54,986 nt of DNA from positions 1 through 54,986 of the forward strand of contig JBBARC010000016.1 of assembly GCA_040400005.1 (NCBI GenBank). The letters are read 5' to 3'. Position numbers and translations under genes: made by a program. This stretch comes from JBBARC01 sp040400005. Lineage in GTDB: Bacteria > Pseudomonadota > Alphaproteobacteria > Acetobacterales > Acetobacteraceae. Of the stretch, positions 34,953 to 43,129 are shown in pieces (position 1 is the stretch's first letter; each line of letters begins with the position of its first letter). Below the pieces are notes generated by a model that did not search any database, was not told where the DNA came from, and saw only the letters and a list, made by a program, of their open reading frames with translations.

Positions 34953-35693
34953 ATGAGCGACGACATCATCGAAGCCCCGGTGACCGGCAAGGCCATGGCC
35001 ATGAAGGCAACCACACGCCGTGCAGCGGGCGCCAAGCGCGTTTCCACCGCACGCGCAAAAGCAACACCGGCCGCGCGCAAGACCGCGGTTAAGAAGGCCG
35101 CTGCTGTGAAGAAGCCAGCCGCCAAGAAGGCTGCTGTGAAGAAAGTAAAGGCGCCGAAGGCTGCCGCCAAAAAAGTGAAAGTGGCCAAGGTCGCCAAAGC
35201 TGTTGGCAAGAAGCCAGCCGCTAAAAAGGCTGTTGCTAAAAAGGCTGTTGCAAAAAAGGCCGTTGCCAAGAAGCCGGCCGCCAAGAAGATCGCCGCCAAG
35301 AAAGTGGCAGCACCTAAGAAAATTGCCAAGGCGGCTAAAACGGTTGCTGCCAAGAAGCCCGGCCGTAAGCCCGCCGTGAAAAAGCTAGTGGCCAAAAAAG
35401 CTGCCGCGCCGAAGAAAGCCGCAAAAGCGGTTAAGGCCGTTGCTGCGAAGAAGCCCGGCCGCAAACCTGGGGTCAAAAAAGTAGTGGCCAAAAAAGCTGC
35501 GGCACCCAAGAAAATGGCCGCAGCCAAGAAGCCCGGCCGCAAGCCCGCGATGAAGAAAGCGCCGGCGCCACGCGTTGCGCGCAAAACCGCAGCCGCCGCC
35601 CCGGTTAAGCAGCGCCGCATGCGCAAGGCCGCAGCACTGGAAAACACCGTCGAAATCCGCGCGGAAGCGCCGGAGAACGACGTGATCAGCTAA
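34953..35693 (+). CDS. Histone H1-like Lys/Ala-rich DNA-binding protein
   Basis: The 246-residue product is almost entirely Lys, Ala, Pro and Val. After an acidic start (MSDDIIEAPV) come many KKA/KKP-type repeats such as VAKKAVAKKAVAKK, then a larger unit repeated at least twice, KKPGRKP followed by VKK-LVAKKAAAPKK. The protein ends with an acidic tail (EIRAEAPENDVIS). Such proteins resemble the tail of eukaryotic H1, chlamydial Hc1/Hc2 and AlgP, and bind DNA non-specifically. KKPGRKP resembles AT-hook cores. The ATG at 34953 is fixed by AAGGAG. Repeats at the DNA level may allow length variation. Confidence 0.85.
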   Translation: MSDDIIEAPVTGKAMAMKATTRRAAGAKRVSTARAKATPAARKTAVKKAAAVKKPAAKKAAVKKVKAPKAAAKKVKVAKVAKAVGKKPAAKKAVAKKAVAKKAVAKKPAAKKIAAKKVAAPKKIAKAAKTVAAKKPGRKPAVKKLVAKKAAAPKKAAKAVKAVAAKKPGRKPGVKKVVAKKAAAPKKMAAAKKPGRKPAMKKAPAPRVARKTAAAAPVKQRRMRKAAALENTVEIRAEAPENDVIS

Positions 35694-35753
35694 GATTGTG
35701 TCTGCCTGGCGCGCATAGTTGCGCGCCGGGCGGCAAACGTTTGGTCTTAAAAA

Positions 35754-35790
35754 GCAACACCCGCGCGTAAGTGCGGGTGTTGCCGTTTTA
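35754..35790. terminator. Bidirectional terminator
   Basis: An 11-bp perfect stem (GCAACACCCGC / GCGGGTGTTGC) with an 8-base loop has CGTTTTA on the plus side. On the minus side the complementary strand gives TTTTTAAG. It separates the histone-like gene from the convergent glycosyltransferase gene. Confidence 0.9.
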
Positions 35791-35804
35791 GGGCGGGCGC
35801 ATTG

Positions 35805-36806
35805 TTACGTGGCGGCTGTGACATGGCGCAGAAACAGCTGTGCTTGATGGTTCCAATCGGGCAACACCTGCCCGGTTTGGCGTGCAGCATTGGCCAGGCG
35901 GTGGCGCATGCTGGTATCGTAAATCAACCGGCGCAAAATTTTGGTCAGTGTCGGGCGATCATGCCCATGGCAAATAATGCCGCCCGTGCCAGGCGGAAAC
36001 GGTTCGCCGGCGCCCACCACTGCGGGTATGCCGTGCGCCAGGGCCTGGCCCAGCGCCATGCCAGCACCTTCCCACGCGGCGCAGGATACCAGGATGTCGC
36101 CGGTGTCCCATATGGTGTTCAGGGCGGCCGCATCGGGGTTGGCGCTGATGGTGACGCGATCACCTAAGGCCAGGTGTTGGGTAAGGCCGGCCAGATGCTG
36201 ATGGGTATTGGGATCATGGCTGATGTCGCCGGCAATGGTTAGGTGCCACGCCAGATCGGGTAACCCCGCCAGTGCTGCAAGTAACGCCGCATGTTGCTTG
36301 CGTGCGGTGATGGCACCCATCGCCAGCAGGTGGCACACGCCATCCGCACTGCCGGCGGCCGGTGCCACGCGATCAAAGCCTGGGGCCAGATAAAACGGCA
36401 CCGGGGCGCCGGTGATCTCGCCCGCGCGGCGCGCGATGTCTGGTGATGTGGCGATACACTGCGTGCACGCGGCAAGCGGTGCGGGGGATTGCGGCATGCG
36501 GTGCAGCAGGGCGACATGTGCGCGCGCGCCGATTATGGCGCTTGCGAAAAACGGCAGTGTTTGCCCATCGATCACCACTATGGCATCGCCTGATCGCAGG
36601 CATGCGGCCTGTGCATCGGCGTTGCTGGCCACATAAACGATGTCCACCGCGGCGCCGATACGGCCCAGGACGGTGATCAGGGCGGTGATCAAGGCGGCAG
36701 TATAGGCATCACCACCACGTTTGACGCCGTCTGTTTGTGCGGCTGATGTTGGTTGCACAAACAGCAAATTTGGCAATCCGGTGGTGTGGGCGGTGGTGCG
36801 GCTCAA
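35805..36806 (-). CDS. Glycosyltransferase family 4-like protein
   Basis: The 333-residue product starts at TTG, with GGAG seven bases upstream. It has a GT-B fold pattern: an N-terminal Rossmann half (LLFVQPTSAAQTDGVKRGGDAY), a middle segment with FYLAPGFDRV and HLLAMGAITARKQH, and the donor-binding half LSCAAWEGAGMALGQALAHGIPAVVGAG. The E-x(7)-A-x-A-x-G-x-P motif is typical of GT4 enzymes. The sugar and acceptor are unknown. It lies between the histone-like gene and the flagellar operon without clear linkage. Confidence 0.82.
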   Translation of the reverse strand: MSRTTAHTTGLPNLLFVQPTSAAQTDGVKRGGDAYTAALITALITVLGRIGAAVDIVYVASNADAQAACLRSGDAIVVIDGQTLPFFASAIIGARAHVALLHRMPQSPAPLAACTQCIATSPDIARRAGEITGAPVPFYLAPGFDRVAPAAGSADGVCHLLAMGAITARKQHAALLAALAGLPDLAWHLTIAGDISHDPNTHQHLAGLTQHLALGDRVTISANPDAAALNTIWDTGDILVSCAAWEGAGMALGQALAHGIPAVVGAGEPFPPGTGGIICHGHDRPTLTKILRRLIYDTSMRHRLANAARQTGQVLPDWNHQAQLFLRHVTAAT

Positions 36807-36947
36807 CCTTCGGCTCCACGATAGGCGTGTTACCTTGTGTGATACCGCATGGCCGATTGATCAAGGCAAATTGCGCCCATGCTGGCAACCCGCACCATAC
36901 GTCGCGTCTCTCTATATATAGAGAGGGGCATCACAGCACACCGATTG

Positions 36948-37340
36948 CTACGCGCGCGTGAGCAAATTGTTTGCACCCCGCCGTGTGCCGCGTGCGCTGC
37001 CGGTTTTGGCGTAGCTGGTGGGGTTTTGTGCGGTAGCGGCGCGGGCGGCGCGCGCCACCAGTTCCAGCACGCGGCGTTGCACGCGTAAGGCGACCAGCAG
37101 CAGGCGGCGGTTATCATCGGCAAGGTTTGCCAGGGTGCGTAAGCTATCGGGGTTTACGGCGATGTCGGGTTCGGCTTCGCGAAATGCCTGTGCAAGCGTT
37201 ACGGCACATAGTTGTTTTTCGGCCAAAATTTCGCCGGCACGGGCAAAGTCGGTGGCCGCAAGGGCTGCGTTTTCGCGGATCAGAATGTCGGTCATCTGCG
37301 CGATAGCCTGCTGCAAACTGGCGTGTGCGGCGTGGGTCAT
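36948..37340 (-). CDS. FlgN-like flagellar protein
   Basis: The 130-residue product is alpha-helical (ASLQQAIAQMTDILIRENAALAATDFARAGEILAEKQ...) with a basic C-terminal tail. Its size, heptad pattern and position, overlapping the rod-binding gene by four bases behind flgI, fit FlgN, the chaperone for hook-filament junction proteins. FlgN proteins diverge greatly, so the assignment leans on context. Confidence 0.6.
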   Translation of the reverse strand: MTHAAHASLQQAIAQMTDILIRENAALAATDFARAGEILAEKQLCAVTLAQAFREAEPDIAVNPDSLRTLANLADDNRRLLLVALRVQRRVLELVARAARAATAQNPTSYAKTGSARGTRRGANNLLTRA

Positions 37341-37663
37341 GTTTTGTGATCTTTCCGCGACGTTGCCATGCGCTGCATTTGGGCAGCAACGCTTGCGGTG
37401 AGATTAAGGCCGCCACCGCGCGCATCATCGGCCGCCATGTGTTTGGCAATTTCGGCGATCCACATCGGTTGAAACGCGCGTTCGCCGCCGCCGCCGCCAA
37501 ACGGGCCATCGCTGGTGTCGATGGTGGCAAACATTGGCGCCAGCAATTCGGTGTAGGCGATGGCGGTAAAATCGCGCGCCGCTTTGGCGATGCCTTCGGT
37601 TGCTGGCGTTCGTCCGGCTGGTTTGGCGTCGGCGGCCGGTGGCGCCGCAGTGATGCGTATCAT
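37337..37663 (-). CDS. Rod-binding FlgJ-like protein
   Basis: The 108-residue product resembles the N-terminal rod-binding domain of FlgJ: IAKAARDFTAIAYTELLAPMFATI, then a Gly-rich loop and FQPMWIAEIAKHMAADDARGGGLNLTASVAAQMQR. The muramidase half found in gamma-proteobacterial FlgJ is absent, as in many alphaproteobacteria where a separate enzyme cuts peptidoglycan. It overlaps flgI and the FlgN-like gene by four bases each. Confidence 0.8.
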   Translation of the reverse strand: MIRITAAPPAADAKPAGRTPATEGIAKAARDFTAIAYTELLAPMFATIDTSDGPFGGGGGERAFQPMWIAEIAKHMAADDARGGGLNLTASVAAQMQRMATSRKDHKT

Positions 37664-38817
37664 CGCACCACCAGATCGGCTTGCAAGGCGCCCGCTGCTT
37701 TAATGGCTTGCAGAATGGAAATCAGATCGCGCGGCCCCACCCCCAACGCATTCAAACTTGCCACCAGATCACGCAAGGTGGGGGCGGCATTCAAAATACC
37801 CAGCTTGCGATCGTGATCGGTATCCACCTGAATGCTGGTGCGCGGCACAACCGCGGTGGTGCCGTTGCTTAAGGGGCCGGGCTGGCTCACTTGCGGTTGT
37901 TCGGTCACCCGTATGGTCAGATTGCCTTGGGCGATGGCCACTGTGCTGATGCGCACATTGGCGCCCATCACAATGGTGCCGCTGGCTTCATCGATCACCA
38001 CAATCGCCGGGCTATCGGGCACCACGAGCAGATCTTCGATGTTGGCAAGGGATGCCACCACATCGCGTTTACCAAAGGTGAGGGCCACGGTACGCGGATC
38101 GGTTGCGCGCGCAATACCGGGGCCCAAATTTTCCGTGATCGCGGTTTCAATGCGCCGGGCGGTGGTGAGATCGGGGTTGCGTAGGGCGAGATTGATGCTG
38201 TTGTGATCGGCCAGGGTGTATTTCACCTCGCGTTCAACAATGGCGCCATTGGCAATTTTACCGGCGGTCGGCACGTTGCGGGTCACCGATCCGCCATCGC
38301 CTTTGGCTGAAACGGCCCCGGTGGAAATGGCCCCTTGCGCCACGCCGTACACATCGCCATCGGCCGCCATCATCGGTGTTACCAGCAAGGTGCCGCCAGA
38401 TAAATTGGTGGCATCCCCGATGGCCGAGACGCCAACATCGATGCGGCTGCCGCTATGGGCGAAGGCCGGCAGGCTTGCAGTCACCATAACGGCGGCGACG
38501 TTTTTGGTTTGCAGCCGCGCGAGTTGGTCGCGCGTGTTAACCCCCAACCGTTCCAGCATGCCGACCAAAGATTCTTTGGTGAAGATGGCGGCATCCAATT
38601 TATCGCCGGTGCCGTTTAATCCCACCACCAGACCGTAGCCGACCAATTGGTTTTCGCGCACCCCTTCAATATCGGCGATGTCTTTCACCCGCACATCGGC
38701 CCGCGCTACCGCCAAAAAAACCAAAAACCCAGCCAAAACCGTGCCGGCGCTTTGCCAAACGGAAAGCATTGCGGGTGCACATTGCGTGCGCGAACGGTGG
38801 TGGCGGCCTGCGATCAT
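37660..38817 (-). CDS. flgI: Flagellar P-ring protein FlgI
   Basis: FlgI builds the periplasmic P-ring around the flagellar rod. The product has 385 residues from ATG 38817, which has AGGTG upstream; ATG 38769 is an alternative that would shorten the signal peptide. The signal peptide is followed by ADVRVKDIADIEGVRENQLVGYGLVVGLNGTGD, the family hallmark. Later come TPMMAADGDVYGVAQG, VVIDEASGTIVMGANVRIS and LNALGVGPRDLISILQAIKAAGALQADL at the C-terminus. It is first in flgI-flgJ-flgN and divergent from fliX. Confidence 0.96.
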   Translation of the reverse strand: MIAGRHHRSRTQCAPAMLSVWQSAGTVLAGFLVFLAVARADVRVKDIADIEGVRENQLVGYGLVVGLNGTGDKLDAAIFTKESLVGMLERLGVNTRDQLARLQTKNVAAVMVTASLPAFAHSGSRIDVGVSAIGDATNLSGGTLLVTPMMAADGDVYGVAQGAISTGAVSAKGDGGSVTRNVPTAGKIANGAIVEREVKYTLADHNSINLALRNPDLTTARRIETAITENLGPGIARATDPRTVALTFGKRDVVASLANIEDLLVVPDSPAIVVIDEASGTIVMGANVRISTVAIAQGNLTIRVTEQPQVSQPGPLSNGTTAVVPRTSIQVDTDHDRKLGILNAAPTLRDLVASLNALGVGPRDLISILQAIKAAGALQADLVVR

Positions 38818-38933
38818 GGCCGCACCTAAGCACACCACTGGTTGCCAGTTTCTCTATGCCGACCCCCGCCGCCACCCAAAAATATCACGCCAAAAATATC
38901 ACGCCACGGTGACCACATTAAGGATAATCGCCC

Positions 38934-39323
38934 ATGCGCATTGAAGGCATCTCCCCATCCGGCACAGCGCAACCGTCAGGTACAGCTGGGCTGCACGCAC
39001 CGGGCGTGCGGTTTAGCGATCTGCTGGCCGGCCAAACCCAAAAATCAGCCCCGCTATCGGCGGTGTTGGTGCCGGGCCACAAACCCGCCGGCATTCACCC
39101 GCCCGATGCCGCCCGCAACCGCGATGCCTACCGCCACGGCCGCGCTATGCTGGGCGCCCTGCGCGCGCTGCAAGCCGCCTTACTGGGCGGCGGCACCGAG
39201 GCCGCCCGCGCAACCCTTGCCGCCCTGGCCGGTAATGCAACCGCGGCCGATGATCCCCAGCTGGCCGCCAGCCTGCACGATATCGCGGTGCGCGCAGCCG
39301 TTGAACTGGCCCGCCAACCTTGA
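38934..39323 (+). CDS. fliX: Flagellar assembly regulator FliX
   Basis: FliX is an alphaproteobacterial factor that couples early flagellar assembly to class III/IV gene expression through FlbD in Caulobacter. The 129-residue product has the typical start MRIEGISPSGTAQPSG and a helical second half (HGRAMLGALRALQAALLGGG ... SLHDIAVRAAVELARQ). Its place, divergent from flgI, is the same as in Caulobacter. AAGGA lies about ten bases before the ATG. Confidence 0.85.
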   Translation: MRIEGISPSGTAQPSGTAGLHAPGVRFSDLLAGQTQKSAPLSAVLVPGHKPAGIHPPDAARNRDAYRHGRAMLGALRALQAALLGGGTEAARATLAALAGNATAADDPQLAASLHDIAVRAAVELARQP

Positions 39324-39478
39324 TCGCCAAACCCCACCCTACCGTTTGGGCCCGCCGCGCCGAGATGTCATGCCAACCACCCTTGGCGCACACCGGGGGC
39401 ATCGCTATAAGCCGCGCCAGAAGCCCGGGCCGCTGAAAACCAGTGCCGCCCGCCACGCCCCTCTAGGACCAGCCGTTC

Positions 39479-39895
39479 ATGATGATCTCGCTGCCACCCG
39501 ATTACACCCCCAGCGTCAGCGAGGAGTTTATGACCCCCTTGCAGCTGGAATATTTCCGCCAAAAACTACTGCGCTGGCGCGCCGATCTGCTGCGCGATGC
39601 CGATGGCACGCTGGCCAGCCTCTCTGAAGGCGGCATCCACGAAGCCGACATCACCGACCGCGCCAGTGTCGAAACCGACCGCGCGCTAGAACTGCGCACC
39701 CGCGATCGGGCCCGCAAACTGGTCGCCAAAATCGACCAGGCGCTGACCCGCGTGGAAAATGGCAGCTACGGCTATTGCGATGAAACCGGCGAGCCGATCG
39801 GCGTGCGCCGGCTGGAAGCTCGCCCCATCGCCACCCTGTCGCTGGAAGCCCAGGAACGCCACGAAAAAATGGAACGCGTCCACCGCGACGATTAG
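39479..39895 (+). CDS. dksA: DksA-type RNA polymerase-binding factor
   Basis: DksA binds the RNA polymerase secondary channel and, with ppGpp, resets stable-RNA and biosynthetic promoters. The 138-residue protein has the coiled-coil arm with the tip Asp residues (HEADITDRASVETDRALELRTRDR). In the globular part, YGYCDETGEPIGVRRLEARPIATLSLEAQERHEKME, only one of the four zinc cysteines remains (C-T-S-A). That change is common in alphaproteobacterial DksA and does not mean the gene is broken. AGGA lies about ten bases before ATGATG. The stop codon lies inside a 17-bp tandem array. Confidence 0.94.
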   Translation: MMISLPPDYTPSVSEEFMTPLQLEYFRQKLLRWRADLLRDADGTLASLSEGGIHEADITDRASVETDRALELRTRDRARKLVAKIDQALTRVENGSYGYCDETGEPIGVRRLEARPIATLSLEAQERHEKMERVHRDD

Positions 39896-40110
39896 GCCGG
39901 CGCGACGATTAGGCCGGCGCGACGATTAGGCCGGCGCGACGATTAGGCCGGCGCGNNNNNNNNNNNNNNNNNNNNNNNNNNNNNNNNNNNNNNNNNNNNN
40001 NNNNNNNNNNNNNNNNNNNNNNNNNNNNNNNNNNNNNNNNNNNNNNNNNNNNNNNCCGGCGCGACGATTAGGCCGGCGCGACGATTAGGCCGGCGCGACG
40101 ATTAGGCCGG
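39885..40110. repeat. 17-bp tandem array with assembly gap, starting at the dksA stop
   Basis: Exact copies of GACGATTAGGCCGGCGC run from the last codons of dksA (GAC GAT TAG) to 39955, then 100 Ns, then continue from 40056 to the TAA of the convergent AraC gene at 40112. The array therefore fills the whole space between two stop codons, and its true length is unresolved. Confidence 0.93.
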
Positions 40111-40111
40111 T

Positions 40112-41134
40112 TTAGTCAAGCGCTCGCCCGCGGCGCCAGGCCCGCGGAGATAGGCCGTGCCAGCCGTGAAACGCCCGGGTAAACGCCGATGGGTCGGCAA
40201 ACCCTAACCGACGTGCCGCTTCATCCACACTCACCGCCGGCAGCGCCAGCGCCTCTAGCGCAAGCGTTGCCCGGGTGGTGGCCAGCAGGCCGCGCACGCT
40301 TTGGCCGCTGGCTGCCAGGCGGCGCTGCAAACTGCGCGGCGATAGGCGCAGGCTGGCGGCAAGGCTTGCGAGCGTTACCTGGCCGCTGGGCAAACTGGCC
40401 CGTATCGCGCGATCTACCCGTGCCGCTAAATCGGCGGCATGCGCCAAATCCAGCGATTGGCGTTCGATATAGTCCGACAAAATAGCAAACAATCCGGCAT
40501 CCCGGGTGGGGATCGCCAGGGCTGCGGTATCCGCCGGCAGCGTCATGCGGTTAAGGGCTGCGTTAAACTGCGGTGCCACGCCAAAACAGTGCCGGTAGGC
40601 CGCCAGCTTTGCGTCCGGTGCGTGAGCAAATTCAATGGTTTGCGCAGCTACGTGGCGCATACTCAGGCGCCGCAGCGCGGTGATCAGCAGGGCAAAGGTA
40701 AATTCGGCGTCTTGCGGGCGCAGGGCGGCCGGCAGATTGGGGGTAACATAGGTGACCGCAAGCGTATCCCCGTGCAGCCCGTAGCTAAACGCGGCCCCAC
40801 CTTGCACAAAACTTTCGTAGCGGGCGCCCGCCGCCATGGCGGTGCCGATATCCGGTGCGCTGAGCCACAAATAGCCTAACGCGCCAAGATCGCCGGGCTG
40901 GTGTAGCATGCCCAGTTGCAGGCCAAAATCGCCCCGCCCACTGCGCGCGGCGCCCAAGTGCAGCATACGGGTGGCATTAACTAATGGCATACGGGCGCCC
41001 GCTTGGGTGAGGGTTTCTGGCGCAATGGCGCAATCGCGCAGCAAGGCGGCGGCCGGTATCCGCAGGGTTGCGGCAAGCTCGGGAAGCCTACGAAAACTGC
41101 CAGCCAGCACGGCGGCGCGGTGAAGATCGCTCAT
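40112..41134 (-). CDS. AraC-family regulator with OruR/ArgR-type sensor domain
   Basis: The 340-residue protein from ATG 41134 has an N-terminal arabinose-binding-like domain of the Arabinose_bd type (PLVNATRMLHLGAARSGRGDFGLQLGMLHQPGDLGALGYLWLSAPD). The C-terminal HTH has two helix-turn-helix units, VTLASLAASLRLSPRSLQRRLAASG and VSVDEAARRLGFADPSAFTRAFHGWHGLSPRAWR. It is divergent from an amine oxidase gene, with a pair of direct repeats between them of which one covers its own start codon. It therefore very likely activates the oxidase and limits its own expression. Confidence 0.92.
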   Translation of the reverse strand: MSDLHRAAVLAGSFRRLPELAATLRIPAAALLRDCAIAPETLTQAGARMPLVNATRMLHLGAARSGRGDFGLQLGMLHQPGDLGALGYLWLSAPDIGTAMAAGARYESFVQGGAAFSYGLHGDTLAVTYVTPNLPAALRPQDAEFTFALLITALRRLSMRHVAAQTIEFAHAPDAKLAAYRHCFGVAPQFNAALNRMTLPADTAALAIPTRDAGLFAILSDYIERQSLDLAHAADLAARVDRAIRASLPSGQVTLASLAASLRLSPRSLQRRLAASGQSVRGLLATTRATLALEALALPAVSVDEAARRLGFADPSAFTRAFHGWHGLSPRAWRRGRALD

Positions 41135-41170
41135 TTGGCGCAGTCTGCATGAATTTTGGCGCAGTTTGCA
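41134..41170. promoter_or_regulatory. Direct-repeat operator for the AraC-type regulator
   Basis: Two 16-bp copies differing at one position, TTTGGCGCAGTCTGCA (41134-41149) and TTTGGCGCAGTTTGCA (41155-41170), are spaced 21 bp apart. That is two helical turns, the arrangement seen for AraC-family operators. The first abuts the start codon of the regulator, and the second lies 74 bases before the oxidase ATG. Confidence 0.75.
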
Positions 41171-41243
41171 AGGTTTTGCGGTGCCATTTTTGGGCATGGT
41201 GTCGCCACTCACGATAACGCCAGGCAGAAAAGCGAGCCCTTTT

Positions 41244-42716
41244 ATGGCCGACATCAGCAACCCAACCGCCCCCGTTTTAGGCCGCCGCGGCGCCCTGTTT
41301 GGCGTGCCCTTGGCCGCGGCCAGCCTCGCCGTGGGCGCCGCGCGGGCCGACACGACGGCACCATCCGTAACGGTTGAAACCGCCGATGTGGTGGTCATCG
41401 GCGCCGGGCTTTCCGGCCTTACCGCCGCCCGCCGCCTGCACGAGGCCGGCAAAACGGTGCTGGTGCTTGAATGCCGCGACCGCGTCGGTGGCCGCAATTA
41501 CACCGCCCCCATCGGCGGCCACCGCCTAGAACTCGGCGGCCAATTTATTGGGCCCACGCAAACTGCCGCACGCGCGCTGATCGCCGAGCTAGGCCTAAAA
41601 CTGCGCACCGTTTTCACCGATGCCAAACGCATCTGGGAACTCGCAGATAGAAGCCTGGAATTTGGCAACGAACGCCCGCCGCTGCCCTGGGGATCGCTGC
41701 TCGATCTGCCCCATATCATGAGCAAAATCGATGCTCTGGCGGCCGAAGTGGGTGCCACCACCCCCTGGCTACATCCCCGTGCCGCCGCATTGGATGGGAT
41801 CACGGTCGCCCAATGGATGGCTGATAACGCCTACACCCAAACCGCAGTTGATCTCATGACCTGCTCGGTGCGCGCCGTGTTCGGCGCCGATCCTGGCGAA
41901 ATTTCTATGCTGTTTTTGCTGAACTACACAGCCCAGGGCGACACCATCGAGATGCTCACCAACACCAAAGATGGCGCGCAAGATGCGGTGATCATCGGCG
42001 GATCACAACAAATGTCGCTCAAACTGGCGGCCAGCTTAGGCGATCGCGTGCGCGTCAACGATGCTGTTGTGCATGTGCTACATGAAGAAAATGCCGTGCT
42101 GGTCACCACCCAATCGGGCCGCCAGTACCGCGCCGCCAAACTAGTGATCGCTATGCCGCCAGGATCCGCCAACCGCATCGACCATGTGCCGCCTTTGCCC
42201 GAGCAACGCCGCGATCTGCAAAACCGCGCGCCGATGGGGCGCTACTACAAAGTGATTGCCACTTACGATCGGCCAATTTGGCGCGAGCGTGGTTTTTCCG
42301 GCGAAGTTGCCAGCGTGCGTGGCCCGATTATCGCCAGCTACGATGACGAACCCGCCGACGGTGGCGCCGCGATCCTCGGCTTTATTGGCGGCGATGCCGC
42401 AAGTGCCTGGGCAGCACAGGATGAAACCGCCCGCCGCGAAAGCGCCCTGCAATGCCTGGCGCGCTGGTTTGGCCCCGAGATGTTAAAACCAACAGGTTTT
42501 GGCTACCACGATTGGTGCGCTGATTGGCGCCAGGGCGGTGCGCCCGTCACCGTGTTGCCGCCAGGGGTATTATCACGCGCCGGCCGTGCGCTGCGCACCC
42601 CCTGCGGCCATGTTCACTGGGCCGGCACGGAAGCGGCCGTGCAATGGAGCGGCTATATGGATGGCGCCATACGCGCAGGCGATGCCGTGGCCGCCGAAAT
42701 TTTGGCCAAACTTTAG
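41244..42716 (+). CDS. Tat-exported flavin-containing amine oxidase
   Basis: The 490-residue product has a Tat-like signal (LGRRGALFGVPLAAASLAVGAARA), then the FAD-binding fingerprint VVVIGAGLSGLTAARRLHEAGKTVLVLE and RVGGRNYTA, and ends with GHVHWAGTEAAVQWSGYMDGAIRAGDAVA. This is the monoamine oxidase family plan. It would deaminate an amine in the periplasm, giving aldehyde, ammonia and peroxide. The ATG at 41244 starts just before the twin-Arg region. The AraC regulator upstream and the operator repeats suggest induction by its substrate. Confidence 0.9.
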   Translation: MADISNPTAPVLGRRGALFGVPLAAASLAVGAARADTTAPSVTVETADVVVIGAGLSGLTAARRLHEAGKTVLVLECRDRVGGRNYTAPIGGHRLELGGQFIGPTQTAARALIAELGLKLRTVFTDAKRIWELADRSLEFGNERPPLPWGSLLDLPHIMSKIDALAAEVGATTPWLHPRAAALDGITVAQWMADNAYTQTAVDLMTCSVRAVFGADPGEISMLFLLNYTAQGDTIEMLTNTKDGAQDAVIIGGSQQMSLKLAASLGDRVRVNDAVVHVLHEENAVLVTTQSGRQYRAAKLVIAMPPGSANRIDHVPPLPEQRRDLQNRAPMGRYYKVIATYDRPIWRERGFSGEVASVRGPIIASYDDEPADGGAAILGFIGGDAASAWAAQDETARRESALQCLARWFGPEMLKPTGFGYHDWCADWRQGGAPVTVLPPGVLSRAGRALRTPCGHVHWAGTEAAVQWSGYMDGAIRAGDAVAAEILAKL

Positions 42717-42735
42717 GAATTTCCGACGTGTGTTC

Positions 42736-42758
42736 TTGCGGATTTCCGCAAAATTATT
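42736..42758 (+). terminator. Weak terminator after the amine oxidase
   Basis: Stem TTGCGG / CCGCAA with a four-base loop, followed by AATTATTTGTTC, 20 bases after the stop. Confidence 0.5.
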
Positions 42759-42903
42759 TGTTCAAAATCAATGCCTTGAGATCCAGCAAGAGCCACTTCA
42801 TCGGGGAAACCAATAACCCTGTGACGGGATGGTGGCTTGTCATTGCTTATCCGAATGGTGCGGCGTAGGCTCACGTCGGAAGTCGGGAAGCGGAGACCTT
42901 TGC

Positions 42904-43098
42904 ATGTTCAATTTGGCCGGCGTGGCGGAGGCTGAGCGGCAGATAAGGGTTGCGCGCCGACTTTACGAACTGAGTGGCGGTACGAAAACGTGGGATAAAT
43001 CCCCCGGCCAGCGCTCTGGAACATTTCTCTCTCTCGAAGAACGTCGTCCCTTCATCGACCAATCTTGCCAGGGCAAGTTCGTCGACGATCAAGGGTAA
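42904..43098 (+). CDS. Small uncharacterised ORF in the low-GC patch
   Basis: A 64-codon frame starts at ATG 42904 with GGAGA eight bases upstream. The first half (GVAEAERQIRVARRLYELSGG) is a plausible amphipathic helix, while the second half is less protein-like. It ends 32 bases before the exonuclease-BRCT gene. It may be a real small gene or a remnant. Confidence 0.35.
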   Translation: MFNLAGVAEAERQIRVARRLYELSGGTKTWDKSPGQRSGTFLSLEERRPFIDQSCQGKFVDDQG

Positions 43099-43129
43099 GC
43101 GCCGTAGAGCGAGGTGGTGTTCTGAATTC

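Noticed and set aside
34929..35647. Long minus-strand frame opposite the histone-like gene
   Set aside because: It is the mirror of Lys/Ala codons, giving an artificial Ala/Phe/Leu chain; the plus strand has the ribosome binding site and the known composition type.
39479..39895. DksA with missing zinc cysteines as a pseudogene
   Set aside because: The C-T-S-A pattern is usual in alphaproteobacterial DksA and the rest of the protein is intact.
39885..40110. 17-bp repeats as a CRISPR or origin iteron array
   Set aside because: No spacers, no replication gene nearby, and the unit is derived from the dksA end.
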